From the NCBI GenBank assembly GCA_002478685.1, contig DLPY01000059.1, positions 1,743 through 44,788 on the forward strand: a stretch of 43,046 nucleotides of DNA. The letters run 5' to 3'. The notes below the pieces were generated by a model. The model did no database searches and was not told the origin of the DNA. It was given only the letters and a program-made list of their open reading frames with translations. The translations under genes and the position numbers were made by a program. The first letter of the stretch is position 1. Every line of letters starts with the position of its first letter. Source of the DNA: Flavobacteriaceae bacterium UBA7446. GTDB taxonomy: Bacteria > Bacteroidota > Bacteroidia > Flavobacteriales > Flavobacteriaceae. Shown here piece by piece: positions 26,012 to 33,934 of this stretch.

Positions 26012-26812
26012 TTAATTGGATGCAAAAGTACGGATTTCTTGTTCAATATCTTCCATCATTTCTATAGCATCGGGCATAAGATCAGAATTGGGATATAAAC
26101 GCTTAAAATTATCAAACTTAGTTTTGGCATCTTTAAGTCGTTTTTCCTTTTTATATTGAACACTATTAATTGCCAAAGTAGAAGCAGCAGAAAATTGCAC
26201 AAACAAGGCGGCTTCTCTAAAGCTTGTCCCTGGATTATCGGCAATAAAGTTATCAAGTGCTACCAATGCTGCTTTGTAGTCGCGAATAGTATTGTATTGT
26301 TTTGCGGTTTCAAATCCTTTTTTCTCAATTTTTTCTCTAAGTTCTTTGGCCATAAGGTTGGCTTCTGGCATACGCTCATCGTTTGGGTAACGATTGATAA
26401 ACTCTTGAACTTTATCAATAGCTTCTTCCGTATCCGTCTGGTCTAAGCTAAAGTTTGGTGACGTTTTGTAGTGGGCAAAAGCCATCAAAAAATACGCCTC
26501 AGCTGCCTTTTGACTTTTGGGGTATGCCTTCACAAAGGTTTCAAATTCGTAAGCCGCTAAAATGTAATTTCGAGTATTTAAGATTGAGTTAGCGTAGAAA
26601 AAAACAATGCGCTCAGCTTGAGGTTTACCCCTGTAAATTTCTTTTAGTTGAGAAAAAAGTTGTGCTGCTTTTTGGTATTTACCTTGATCATATAGCTCTA
26701 GTGCTAAATCATTTTTTAATTTAATATCTTCACTTTTTAATGCTTTTTGCAAATCGCTACACCCTACAAAAAAGAGTAATAAAACAATGATAATAAAATT
26801 TGGTACTTTCAT
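26012..26812 (-). CDS. bamD: Outer membrane protein assembly factor BamD (lipoprotein)
   Basis: Lipoprotein partner of BamA in beta-barrel insertion. I place the start at the ATG at 26812 (MKVPNFIIIVLLLFFVGC): it gives a proper lipoprotein signal with lipobox FVGC near residue 18, whereas the longer frame puts eight charged residues before it. The rest is a set of TPR-like helix pairs (LALELYDQGKYQKAAQLFSQL, then AAYEFETFVKAYPKSQKAAEAYFLMAFAHY), with the usual BamD spacing and about 266 residues in all. First gene of the long minus-strand block; a -7 box ends five bases before the ATG. Confidence 0.92.
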   Translation of the reverse strand: MKVPNFIIIVLLLFFVGCSDLQKALKSEDIKLKNDLALELYDQGKYQKAAQLFSQLKEIYRGKPQAERIVFFYANSILNTRNYILAAYEFETFVKAYPKSQKAAEAYFLMAFAHYKTSPNFSLDQTDTEEAIDKVQEFINRYPNDERMPEANLMAKELREKIEKKGFETAKQYNTIRDYKAALVALDNFIADNPGTSFREAALFVQFSAASTLAINSVQYKKEKRLKDAKTKFDNFKRLYPNSDLMPDAIEMMEDIEQEIRTFASN

Positions 26813-26817
26813 GTCCG

Positions 26818-26825
26818 CAAACTTA
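26818..26825 (-). promoter_or_regulatory. -7 element abutting the bamD start
   Basis: Minus-strand TAAGTTTG matches TAnnTTTG exactly and ends five bases before the bamD ATG. A TTG lies 22 bases upstream. If used, the transcript begins almost at the start codon. Confidence 0.5.
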
Positions 26826-26855
26826 ATTAAAACCAATTACATACCTACAACTTTA

Positions 26856-27533
26856 ATGCAAATCAATTTATTGTTTGTTTTGTGCTTGATTTTTTCAAAC
26901 CTAACAGCACAGCATATAAAAAAGCCCAAATACTGGGGTATCCATTTTGGCTACAGTACGCAACAAACGGAGCCTTTTCACTCGAACGATTATGACCTTG
27001 AACAAGGACATGTTTTGGGGCAATTGAGATTGAAAAATTACACTTTTAAGAAGGCAAAAATACAGTTTTTAGCAGAAGGTGGCTATTATTATGCGCAACA
27101 TCAGCTTATTAACAAATGGTTTACCTCAACCGAACTTTTCAAAGATTTTCCAGAAGATTTTCATCAGGAAATGTTGCAAAAAAAACCTATCCATAAATTG
27201 GTTTTTCATGCAGCTGTGGAAATAGCGCAATATCTAAATCCAAAAACGCAAGTATTTGGTTATGCTGCCATTGGTCCCATGTGGACTTCACAACAAACAG
27301 AACGCCTTGCAAAAGGGTTTGCCTTTTCAGACAACATTGGTGTAGGGGTGAAATTCAAAATAAGCAGAAAGATTTGGCTTAGTAATATGGTTATAATTCG
27401 CCACGAGTCAAATGCAAATTTGAAATTTCCAAACTCAGGACACAATACCTTAGGTGTACGTTTAGGTATAGTATTTAATCTAACTGCTCCACAAAAGGGC
27501 GTAGCGCAGCCGTCAAGCCCTTGGAGGCTTTAA
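26856..27533 (+). CDS. PagL-like lipid A deacylase / acyloxyacyl hydrolase
   Basis: An outer-membrane beta-barrel enzyme of the PagL (lipid A 3-O-deacylase) type. I choose ATG 26856, giving a signal peptide ending LTAQ; the longer frame from 26787 crosses into bamD. The PagL active-site motif is clear: RHESNANL, with the catalytic His and Ser (HxS-N-A), near residue 196 of the mature-length frame, preceded by alternating aromatic strands (YWGIHFGYS, GYYYAQHQ) and followed by NTLGVRLGIVFNL as the last strand. It divides from bamD over a 43-bp gap, so lipid A modification and barrel assembly share a control region. The last 59 bases overlap dapA on the other strand. Confidence 0.82.
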   Translation: MQINLLFVLCLIFSNLTAQHIKKPKYWGIHFGYSTQQTEPFHSNDYDLEQGHVLGQLRLKNYTFKKAKIQFLAEGGYYYAQHQLINKWFTSTELFKDFPEDFHQEMLQKKPIHKLVFHAAVEIAQYLNPKTQVFGYAAIGPMWTSQQTERLAKGFAFSDNIGVGVKFKISRKIWLSNMVIIRHESNANLKFPNSGHNTLGVRLGIVFNLTAPQKGVAQPSSPWRL

Positions 27534-28359
27534 CTAATGGAAGTCTAACTATATCCGTAGATAAATTTTTGAGTGCATAAACCGCTTTAATACCTGCAGG
27601 ATTTCCCTCCTGATACAATAAATCAATTAGAGGCAAAAGTGTATTTGTAATTCGATTTGCTTCTTCTTTGTTTTTGGCTATAGCGGCTCGTATTCCAGTA
27701 GAAAAAGTTTTTGGAAAACCGCCAGCTGCCACCGAAATAACGCCAGCTCCACCTATAAGGGTAAGTGGGATAGCTGTCTCATCATTGCCTGAAAGTAGTA
27801 AAAAGCCTTCAGGCGCATTGGAAATAATTTTTTTGCCCTGATTTAAATCACCACTCGCATCTTTTACTGCAACGATGTGTTTGGCGTCATTTGCTAGTCT
27901 AAGTGTGGTTTCTGCAGTCATGTTAACACCTGTCCTTCCAGGTACGTTGTACATTATGATTGGTAAAGGTGTAACGGCATCGAGTGCCATAAAATGTTGG
28001 TAAAGTCCTTCTTGTGAGGGGAGATTGTAATAAGGAGTGACCGATAAATAAGCGTCAAATCCTTTGGAGGCTATATTTTGAAATTCGTGTATTAGAGCAA
28101 CAGTGCTATTGCCGCCAAGACCCATCACCAATGGGACACGACCATTTACTTCACGAACAAAAGTACCGAAAATAGCATTTCTTTCATCGGTGGTCACTGT
28201 AACAGATTCACCAGTAGTACCCAGTGCAACTAGATAATCAATACCCTCATCAATCAAGTAATGAATAATACGCTTCAAGGCATCAAAATCTACAGCACCC
28301 TCCTGTGTAAAAGGTGTAATTACCGCAACTCCTGTTGATGTGCCTTTAAGTACACTCAT
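27475..28359 (-). CDS. dapA: 4-hydroxy-tetrahydrodipicolinate synthase
   Basis: Condenses pyruvate with aspartate semialdehyde, the first step of the diaminopimelate/lysine branch. The 294-residue TIM barrel shows GTTGES near 45, the catalytic Tyr in YNVPGRTG, and the Schiff-base Lys in IVAVKDASGD near 162. ISVAAGGFP is also typical. Start MSVLKGTSTGVAVITPF overlaps the end of the DUF6913 gene by 14 bases. dapF, later in the same pathway, is about 10 kb away. Its 3' end overlaps the PagL-like gene tail to tail by 59 bases. Confidence 0.95.
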   Translation of the reverse strand: MSVLKGTSTGVAVITPFTQEGAVDFDALKRIIHYLIDEGIDYLVALGTTGESVTVTTDERNAIFGTFVREVNGRVPLVMGLGGNSTVALIHEFQNIASKGFDAYLSVTPYYNLPSQEGLYQHFMALDAVTPLPIIMYNVPGRTGVNMTAETTLRLANDAKHIVAVKDASGDLNQGKKIISNAPEGFLLLSGNDETAIPLTLIGGAGVISVAAGGFPKTFSTGIRAAIAKNKEEANRITNTLLPLIDLLYQEGNPAGIKAVYALKNLSTDIVRLPLVKASKGLTAALRPFVEQLD

Positions 28360-28858
28360 TTGGATGAATTTTATTAAAATATTGTTTTATGTTAGATAAA
28401 AACTCTCCAAAATCAGTTGTTGGAGGAAGCACTAAATCATTTAGTCTATTGTCTAAAGTAGAGGGACCAATACGAAATGATGCTTTAAGTTGGGCAGAAA
28501 ACGAAACCAGAGGTAACGTAATTTGATCCACAAAATGAACAACCAGATCATATTGCTGAGATACTGAATAAAGCAAATCATCAGCCATAATACAACCGCG
28601 CCAATCTAGGCTTTGAGGATATAAATGGGGTTTTGCAACTCCTTCTAGCATTTTTTTATTAACATTGTAATGAACACGTTCTATAGCAGCAAATTCAGAT
28701 GAAAAGATCTGACACATGTCGTCAAATTGGGACTCTGTAATGGTTAAATTTGTATCGTGAATAAATACCAAACGTCGAATTGCTTTCGGCTTAAAAGCTA
28801 AGCGATTTTTGAGTAGATTAAGTTGTTTTGAGACAGTACGTTTGGCGAAGATTTTCAT
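28346..28858 (-). CDS. DUF6913 family protein
   Basis: A 170-residue protein of unknown function (DUF6913), restricted to Bacteroidota and recalled as sitting between ligA and dapA. I choose ATG 28858 (MKIFAKRTVSKQLNLLKNRL); an upstream ATG at 28876 and a longer frame to 28945 add hydrophobic, Cys-containing residues with no homology I recognise. No signal peptide or membrane helix with this start; a basic N-terminal helix, then an alpha/beta region (RRLVFIHDTN, WRGCIMADDLLY, YDLVVHFVDQITLPLVSF). The 87-bp gap from ligA holds no convincing promoter. It overlaps dapA by 14 bases. Confidence 0.75.
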   Translation of the reverse strand: MKIFAKRTVSKQLNLLKNRLAFKPKAIRRLVFIHDTNLTITESQFDDMCQIFSSEFAAIERVHYNVNKKMLEGVAKPHLYPQSLDWRGCIMADDLLYSVSQQYDLVVHFVDQITLPLVSFSAQLKASFRIGPSTLDNRLNDLVLPPTTDFGEFLSNIKQYFNKIHPNECT

Positions 28859-28945
28859 ATATTGCAAAAATAGCATTTTAAATGACGTAGCTATTTCAAA
28901 GTATATTATTTTACAAAAATTAACACATTGTTGTAAATATAACAA

Positions 28946-30946
28946 TTAAACCTCCAACATGGATATGAATTGCTTAGCTGTAATGATAGGAATGCCTAAT
29001 GCCTCAGCTTTGCTTTTTTTAGAAGGCCCCATATTTTCTCCGGCAACTACATAAGAAGTTTTTGAAGAAATGGAAGATACAATTTTTCCGCCATGCTGTT
29101 CTATCAGTGCTTTAACTTCATCCCTTGAAAAATCAGTAAACATTCCCGAAACAACAAAGCGCAAATCTGCAAACGTATTTGAAATAGAACCTTCTTTTGC
29201 TTGTTGTTCCAACTGCACACCTGCAATACGCAATTGCTCAATAATTTGGCGGTTTTTAGGTGATGCAAAAAACTCTCGAACGCTTTCGGCAATTCGTGAT
29301 CCAATCTCATCTACGCTTTCCAATGCTTCCGTTTTGGCTAACGCCAATGCATCTATAGATCCAAAATGTTCGGCTAAGTTTTTGGCAACCGTTTGCCCCA
29401 CATAACGAATACCCAATGCAAATAATACCCTGTAAAAAGGCACTTCTTTGGATGCTGATATTGCCTGAACAATATTTTGAGCTGATTTTTCTGCAAGGCG
29501 CTCTAACGGAATCAGATGAGCAGTTGTAATAGCATACAAATCAGCGTAGGAGTGTAATAGGTTGTTTTGCATCATTAACTGAATGGTTTCTGCGCCAAGC
29601 CCATCAATATCCATCGCTTTTCTAGATATAAAATGTGCGACACGAGCTACGCGTTGCGGCATACATCCATTTGTATTTGGGCAATAATGCTGAGCTTCAT
29701 CTTGATTTCTTTCCAAAGGAGTGTTACACTCAGAACAGTTGATGATATACTTAACAGACTCGCTATTTGGCTTTCTTTTATTTATGTTTATAGCCGTAAT
29801 TTTTGGAATGATTTCGCCTCCTTTTTCAACAAAAACCGTATCATAATAATGTAAATCAAGATCTGCAATAAAATCTGCATTGTGCAGTGATGCGCGTTTA
29901 ACTACCGTGCCTCCCAACAACACAGGTTTAAGTTGCGCTACAGGCGTAATGGCACCCGTCCTTCCAACTTGATAAACAACATCTTGGAGTTGTGTTTCCA
30001 CCGCCTCAGCCTTGAATTTATACGCCATCGCCCAACGTGGCGATTTAGCGGTGTGCCCCAGTTTCTCTTGATTGGACAGTCGGTTTACTTTTATCACAGC
30101 GCCATCTATCTCATAAGGCAATGAAGAACGTTTCTCTTCCCATTCGTTTAAATACTCCAAAACTGCATCCATATTAGCGGCGTGCTTATAGTGTTTTGGC
30201 ACATAAAATCCCCAGCGAGTGGCAGCTTCTAACGACTCCAATTGCGTTTTAAAAAGAGTACTATTGGTAACAATTTGATACAAAAAACAGTCTAATGGAC
30301 GTGCTGCTACTAAACTACTATCTTGAAGTTTTAGGCTTCCCGAAGCTGTATTTCTTGGGTTCATATAGGGTTCTTCGTCCGCTTTAATTCGTTGCTCATT
30401 GATGGCGTTAAATCCTGCTAAGGGTAAAATAATTTCGCCTCGAATCGTGAATACTTCAGGAACGTCAGTTGCAGTTATTTGCAAGGGAACCGAGTTAATG
30501 GTTTTTACGTTGTTTGTAACATCATCACCTTGAATGCCATCTCCGCGTGTGACCGCCTTTGCAAGGGTGCCATTAATGTAAGTAAGGCTGATTGATGCGC
30601 CATCGTATTTTAACTCGCAAGTATAATCCAATGCTGTTACACCGAGTATTTTACACATACGTGTCTCCCAATCCAACAAATCCTTCTTGCTATACGAATT
30701 GTCTAACGAATACATGCGATGTTCGTGTACAACGCTTTTAAAGTTTTTGGTTACCGCACCTCCTACACGTTGCGTAGGCGAATTAGGGTCGAAAAATGCT
30801 GGGTGTGCGTCTTCCAGTTCCTTTAACATAGCTAACTTTTCATCGAAAAGTTGATCGGAAATAATAGGGGCATCTTCCACATAATAACGAGTATTATGCT
30901 CATGAAGCTCTTTTCTGAGACTGGTAATTTGTTCGGCTATCGTCAT
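28946..30946 (-). CDS. ligA: NAD-dependent DNA ligase LigA
   Basis: Seals nicks in replication and repair using NAD. The 666 residues contain the Ia domain with the YYxxD motif (TRYYVEDAPIISDQLFDE), the adenylation Lys in ELKYDGAS near 117, DGAVIKVN, an OB fold, a four-Cys zinc finger (CSEC ... YCPNTNGC), helix-hairpin-helix repeats (DIDGLGAE, VRYVGQTVAKNLA), and a C-terminal BRCT domain (about 590-666). Full length with no missing motif. It overlaps prmC by four bases at its start. Confidence 0.97.
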   Translation of the reverse strand: MTIAEQITSLRKELHEHNTRYYVEDAPIISDQLFDEKLAMLKELEDAHPAFFDPNSPTQRVGGAVTKNFKSVVHEHRMYSLDNSYSKKDLLDWETRMCKILGVTALDYTCELKYDGASISLTYINGTLAKAVTRGDGIQGDDVTNNVKTINSVPLQITATDVPEVFTIRGEIILPLAGFNAINEQRIKADEEPYMNPRNTASGSLKLQDSSLVAARPLDCFLYQIVTNSTLFKTQLESLEAATRWGFYVPKHYKHAANMDAVLEYLNEWEEKRSSLPYEIDGAVIKVNRLSNQEKLGHTAKSPRWAMAYKFKAEAVETQLQDVVYQVGRTGAITPVAQLKPVLLGGTVVKRASLHNADFIADLDLHYYDTVFVEKGGEIIPKITAININKRKPNSESVKYIINCSECNTPLERNQDEAQHYCPNTNGCMPQRVARVAHFISRKAMDIDGLGAETIQLMMQNNLLHSYADLYAITTAHLIPLERLAEKSAQNIVQAISASKEVPFYRVLFALGIRYVGQTVAKNLAEHFGSIDALALAKTEALESVDEIGSRIAESVREFFASPKNRQIIEQLRIAGVQLEQQAKEGSISNTFADLRFVVSGMFTDFSRDEVKALIEQHGGKIVSSISSKTSYVVAGENMGPSKKSKAEALGIPIITAKQFISMLEV

Positions 30947-31791
30947 TGTTTAGTTGCCCGAATAAATCTAGGATTTGTGTTGTAATCGTTCCGAAGTACA
31001 ATATCGGAAAAACCTAGTTTTAGTAAAAGTGTTTTTAGATAATTCATTAGTGGAGCATGCCCTTCAAAAAATAGCTTACCTGAAGGGTTAAGCTGTTGCA
31101 CTGCATAATCACAAATACGTTCATAAAAGCAGAGCGGATTGTTATCAGGAACAAAAATGGCATGCATTGGCTCCTGTTCCAACACATGTGGTTGGGTTGT
31201 CTTTTTAAATACTTCGGGAACATAGGGCGGATTTGAAACAATGAGATCCCACTTTTTTTGAGGTAGAATTTTGGATAAGACATCAACCTGATAAAAATCA
31301 ACTTGTAAATCGTTGTCTTTTGCATTTTGCCGCGCAACCTGCAATGAGTTTGTATCTATATCCCACCCCGAAATATGCCAATTTGGACGATTCTTTTTTA
31401 GTGCCAAGGCAATACATCCGCTGCCTGTGCCAATATCAAGTAGTTGAAGTGGTTCGTTCTTAGTGAATGACGTTAAAATCCAGTGTACTAGCTCTTCAGT
31501 TTCAGGACGTGGAATTAGCACGGATCTATTTACGGATATCCGAATACTAGCAAAATCTACTTTACCTATTATATATTGAATGGGTATATGTTTTTTAAGC
31601 TGTAATAAATCATTTTTAAATCGTGTATAGTCAGCTGCTGAAACAGCTTCTTGAAGATTTAAAACCACTTCTGCGGGTGAATAGTCAAAATATACCTTGC
31701 ATAATGCTGCAAAGTGCTGTCGGATTTCATTTACTTCGTACAAAGACTGAAGCTCCTGCTCAAAAACATCACGAACATCTACTACTTTCAC
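30943..31791 (-). CDS. prmC: Release-factor glutamine N5-methyltransferase PrmC
   Basis: Methylates the GGQ glutamine of peptide chain release factors. An N-terminal helical domain (about 1-90) is followed by a Rossmann methyltransferase: SAM-binding LLDIGTGSGCIALAL, acidic GWDIDTNSL, and the catalytic NPPY motif in IVSNPPYVPE. IPIQYIIGKVDF and PRPETEELVHW are typical. 282 residues. It overlaps both the GNAT gene upstream and ligA downstream by four bases, so the three are coupled. Confidence 0.94.
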   Translation of the reverse strand: MKVVDVRDVFEQELQSLYEVNEIRQHFAALCKVYFDYSPAEVVLNLQEAVSAADYTRFKNDLLQLKKHIPIQYIIGKVDFASIRISVNRSVLIPRPETEELVHWILTSFTKNEPLQLLDIGTGSGCIALALKKNRPNWHISGWDIDTNSLQVARQNAKDNDLQVDFYQVDVLSKILPQKKWDLIVSNPPYVPEVFKKTTQPHVLEQEPMHAIFVPDNNPLCFYERICDYAVQQLNPSGKLFFEGHAPLMNYLKTLLLKLGFSDIVLRNDYNTNPRFIRATKQ

Positions 31792-32273
31792 ACTAACGAT
31801 TTAATCATCCAAACCGGACAGGAATAGTGACCAGTATCACCCATTGGCGCATCAATATACGAAAAGCCATTTGCGAGGTATAGTTTTTGCGCGTCAGCCA
31901 TATTGGGCATGGTTTCCAAATAGCACTGCGTAAATCCAAAAGTCTTTGCCAACTCAAATAATTTTAAGATCATTTGCTTTCCCAGCCCTTTACCTCTTGC
32001 ATTGACATCAAAATACATTTTTTGTAACTCGCATATATGGTCTTCGCTGTTTTGTAATGGTGCAATTCCTGCTCCTCCTAAAATTTCACTATCGTAAATC
32101 ACCACCCAATAGGCGTGATTGGGCTTGCTGTAAGCTTGAAACATGTGGTCAAGCTCAGGGTCGGCATATGCAGTACCTAGTTTTGGAACTCCAAACTCAA
32201 TCAATACATGACGTAAAACGCGAGCAAGAATTTTGTTGTCAGTTAATTGAACAGGTCTAATACCACACAGCAT
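31788..32273 (-). CDS. GNAT-family N-acetyltransferase
   Basis: A small acetyl-CoA-dependent acyltransferase of unknown substrate. I choose ATG 32273 (MLCGIRPVQLTDNKILARVL), because the GNAT fold begins at GIRPVQ and a promoter candidate lies just upstream; the longer frame to 32342 would start upstream of it and cross into ribD. The acetyl-CoA loop RGKGLGKQMI is at about 100-109, preceded by the LQKMYFDVNARG strand; CYLETMPNMADAQKLYLANGF is the usual C-terminal half. It overlaps prmC by four bases. Divergent from ribD. Confidence 0.85.
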   Translation of the reverse strand: MLCGIRPVQLTDNKILARVLRHVLIEFGVPKLGTAYADPELDHMFQAYSKPNHAYWVVIYDSEILGGAGIAPLQNSEDHICELQKMYFDVNARGKGLGKQMILKLFELAKTFGFTQCYLETMPNMADAQKLYLANGFSYIDAPMGDTGHYSCPVWMIKSLV

Positions 32274-32290
32274 ATTGATGGGATATTTGA

Positions 32291-32298
32291 TATTTTTG
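32291..32298 (+). promoter_or_regulatory. -7 element for ribD
   Basis: TATTTTTG matches TAnnTTTG exactly, 18 bases before the TTG at 32317. No -33 TTTG. It abuts the oppositely oriented GNAT box at 32299. Confidence 0.45.
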
Positions 32299-32328
32299 CT
32301 AAAATACGCATTCCCATTGCATAACAAC
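32299..32328 (-). promoter_or_regulatory. Candidate promoter for the GNAT-prmC-ligA run
   Basis: Minus-strand GTTG (plus 32325-32328), 18-bp spacer, TATTTTAG (plus 32299-32306; last two positions off consensus). It predicts a leader of about 20 nt before the ATG at 32273. Confidence 0.4.
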
Positions 32329-33360
32329 CATGACATATTCATGCAGCGCTGCTTGGTGCTCGCTCAAAAAGGATTCGGCAATACTTACCCAAACCCAATG
32401 GTGGGAGCTGTTGTAATTAAAGAAGGAGCTGTGATTGCAGAGGGGTGGCATCAAAAAGCAGGAACACCTCATGCCGAGGTACACGCATTAGCAAAATTAA
32501 GCCCAAAGGAACTTGAGGGTACGACGTTATATGTGAATTTAGAGCCCTGTTCCCACCATGGTAAAACACCACCGTGTTGTGATTTGGTTATCGCAAAAGG
32601 GATAAAAAAAGTTGTCATTGGAGCAAAGGACCCCAATCCAAAAGTAGCGGGCAATGGTATTAAATCACTGCAAGAATCAGGAATAGAAGTTGTTGTTGGG
32701 GTATTAGAAGATGCATGTATCGAACTCAACAAGCGCTTTTACTTCTTTCACACCCAAAAGCGCCCTTATATTATTTTAAAATGGGCACAGTCAGCAGATG
32801 GATACATAGCACCAAAAAATGATGTTAAAGGGTCTGTTTCATGGATTAGTGATGCACACAGTCAGCAATTGGTACATCGTTGGCGCGCTGAGGAACACGC
32901 TATTTTGGTAGGACGCAAGACTGTTGAAGCTGATAACCCGCAGCTTACCACTAGGAAATGGATTGGCACAAACCCTATTAGATTGGTTCTTGATCCTAAA
33001 TTAAAAATTGACATGAATGCCGCTATTTTTAATGACTGCGCACAAACTATTATTTACAATGAATTGTTAGCTAAAAAAGAAAAAAATTTAGTTTGGGAAA
33101 AAGTAGAAGAGTACTATGATTTGGAATTCGTGTTAAAAAGAGCAACACAACATGGGATACAGTCTATTCTCGTAGAAGGTGGTGCGATCACATTAAATGA
33201 TTTTATAAGTAAACAGTTGTGGGACGAATGCCGAATTTTTCATAGCTCAAAAATCCTAAAAGATGGGACAATTGCTCCTACAACTCCAAAGGGTAAAACA
33301 ACAGAAAAAAAGGGGATAGGAGATTCCTTACAAATCATTAAAAATAAATTTATCTTGTAA
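32317..33360 (+). CDS. ribD: Bifunctional riboflavin deaminase/reductase RibD
   Basis: Deaminates then reduces the pyrimidine intermediate in riboflavin synthesis. The N-terminal deaminase domain has zinc ligands in HAEVHAL and PCSHHGKTPPCC and the catalytic Glu of HAE; the C-terminal dihydrofolate-reductase-like domain starts KRPYIILKWAQSADGYIA and contains GRKTVEADNPQLTTR and ILVEGG. Start: the ATG at 32341 would cut the conserved acidic residue four positions before MQRCLVLAQ, so I prefer the TTG at 32317 (M/L-HNNHDIFMQRC), which also lies just after a -7 box; ATG 32275 lies before that box. The 3' end overlaps the thioesterase by 33 bases on the other strand. Confidence 0.92.
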   Translation: MHNNHDIFMQRCLVLAQKGFGNTYPNPMVGAVVIKEGAVIAEGWHQKAGTPHAEVHALAKLSPKELEGTTLYVNLEPCSHHGKTPPCCDLVIAKGIKKVVIGAKDPNPKVAGNGIKSLQESGIEVVVGVLEDACIELNKRFYFFHTQKRPYIILKWAQSADGYIAPKNDVKGSVSWISDAHSQQLVHRWRAEEHAILVGRKTVEADNPQLTTRKWIGTNPIRLVLDPKLKIDMNAAIFNDCAQTIIYNELLAKKEKNLVWEKVEEYYDLEFVLKRATQHGIQSILVEGGAITLNDFISKQLWDECRIFHSSKILKDGTIAPTTPKGKTTEKKGIGDSLQIIKNKFIL

Positions 33361-33741
33361 GAATTTTGGGCATTTCATGGCACGCATAGTGTTGCAGTCA
33401 ACAAAAACTAAACGTGTATGTGCTGTAGTAACTATAGTTTGCTGCTGATTTTCAATACAATAAGAAAAAGTAACAAAATAAGGTTTAAAAGTGTCTATGC
33501 TTGTGTGAACGAAAAAGTTATCATCAAATCTTAAAGGACGCTTATATTCAATCGATATTTCCGATAGTGGCAGCAAAATTCCTTTTTGTTCTAGAGTTGC
33601 GTAGCTAACCCCTTGTTGATTAAGCCAATCAATTCTAGCTTGCTCGAAAAAATATGCATATTGGGCGTGATGTACTATGCCCATTTGGTCAACTTGATGA
33701 TAATTAACTTTAAGCTGAATTGTAGTTTTTTTCTTACTCAT
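33328..33741 (-). CDS. Acyl-CoA thioesterase, YbgC/FadM-like (4HBT)
   Basis: A 137-residue hotdog-fold thioesterase. The YHQVDQMGIVHHAQYAYFFEQARIDWL block is the 4-hydroxybenzoyl-CoA thioesterase signature with the active-site Asp (VDQMG) and His. KPYFVTFSYCIE and TAHTRLVFVD form later strands. It hydrolyses acyl-CoA or acyl-ACP esters in vitro in related proteins; the physiological substrate is unknown. It stands alone on the minus strand, divergent from dnaA, with no clear promoter found, and overlaps ribD tail to tail. Confidence 0.88.
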   Translation of the reverse strand: MSKKKTTIQLKVNYHQVDQMGIVHHAQYAYFFEQARIDWLNQQGVSYATLEQKGILLPLSEISIEYKRPLRFDDNFFVHTSIDTFKPYFVTFSYCIENQQQTIVTTAHTRLVFVDCNTMRAMKCPKFLQDKFIFNDL

Positions 33742-33934
33742 TGTAATTGCTATATGTCAATTTTTAGAAACTTGACGGTTCATAATATGCAACAAACTTT
33801 TTAAAAATTCAATAGGGAAAGGACTTTTTTTAAAAAAAAATTACATACATATTTGTGAAGTACAAAATAGCAAACATTTCTTGTCCCTAATTCGCTCATT
33901 TTGTGCTGTAAAGCAAATAACAACCACTATAAAA

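Noticed and set aside
33742..33934. Possible oriC next to dnaA
   Set aside because: AT-rich, but no TTATCCACA-like DnaA boxes or clustered repeats; dnaA position alone is not evidence.
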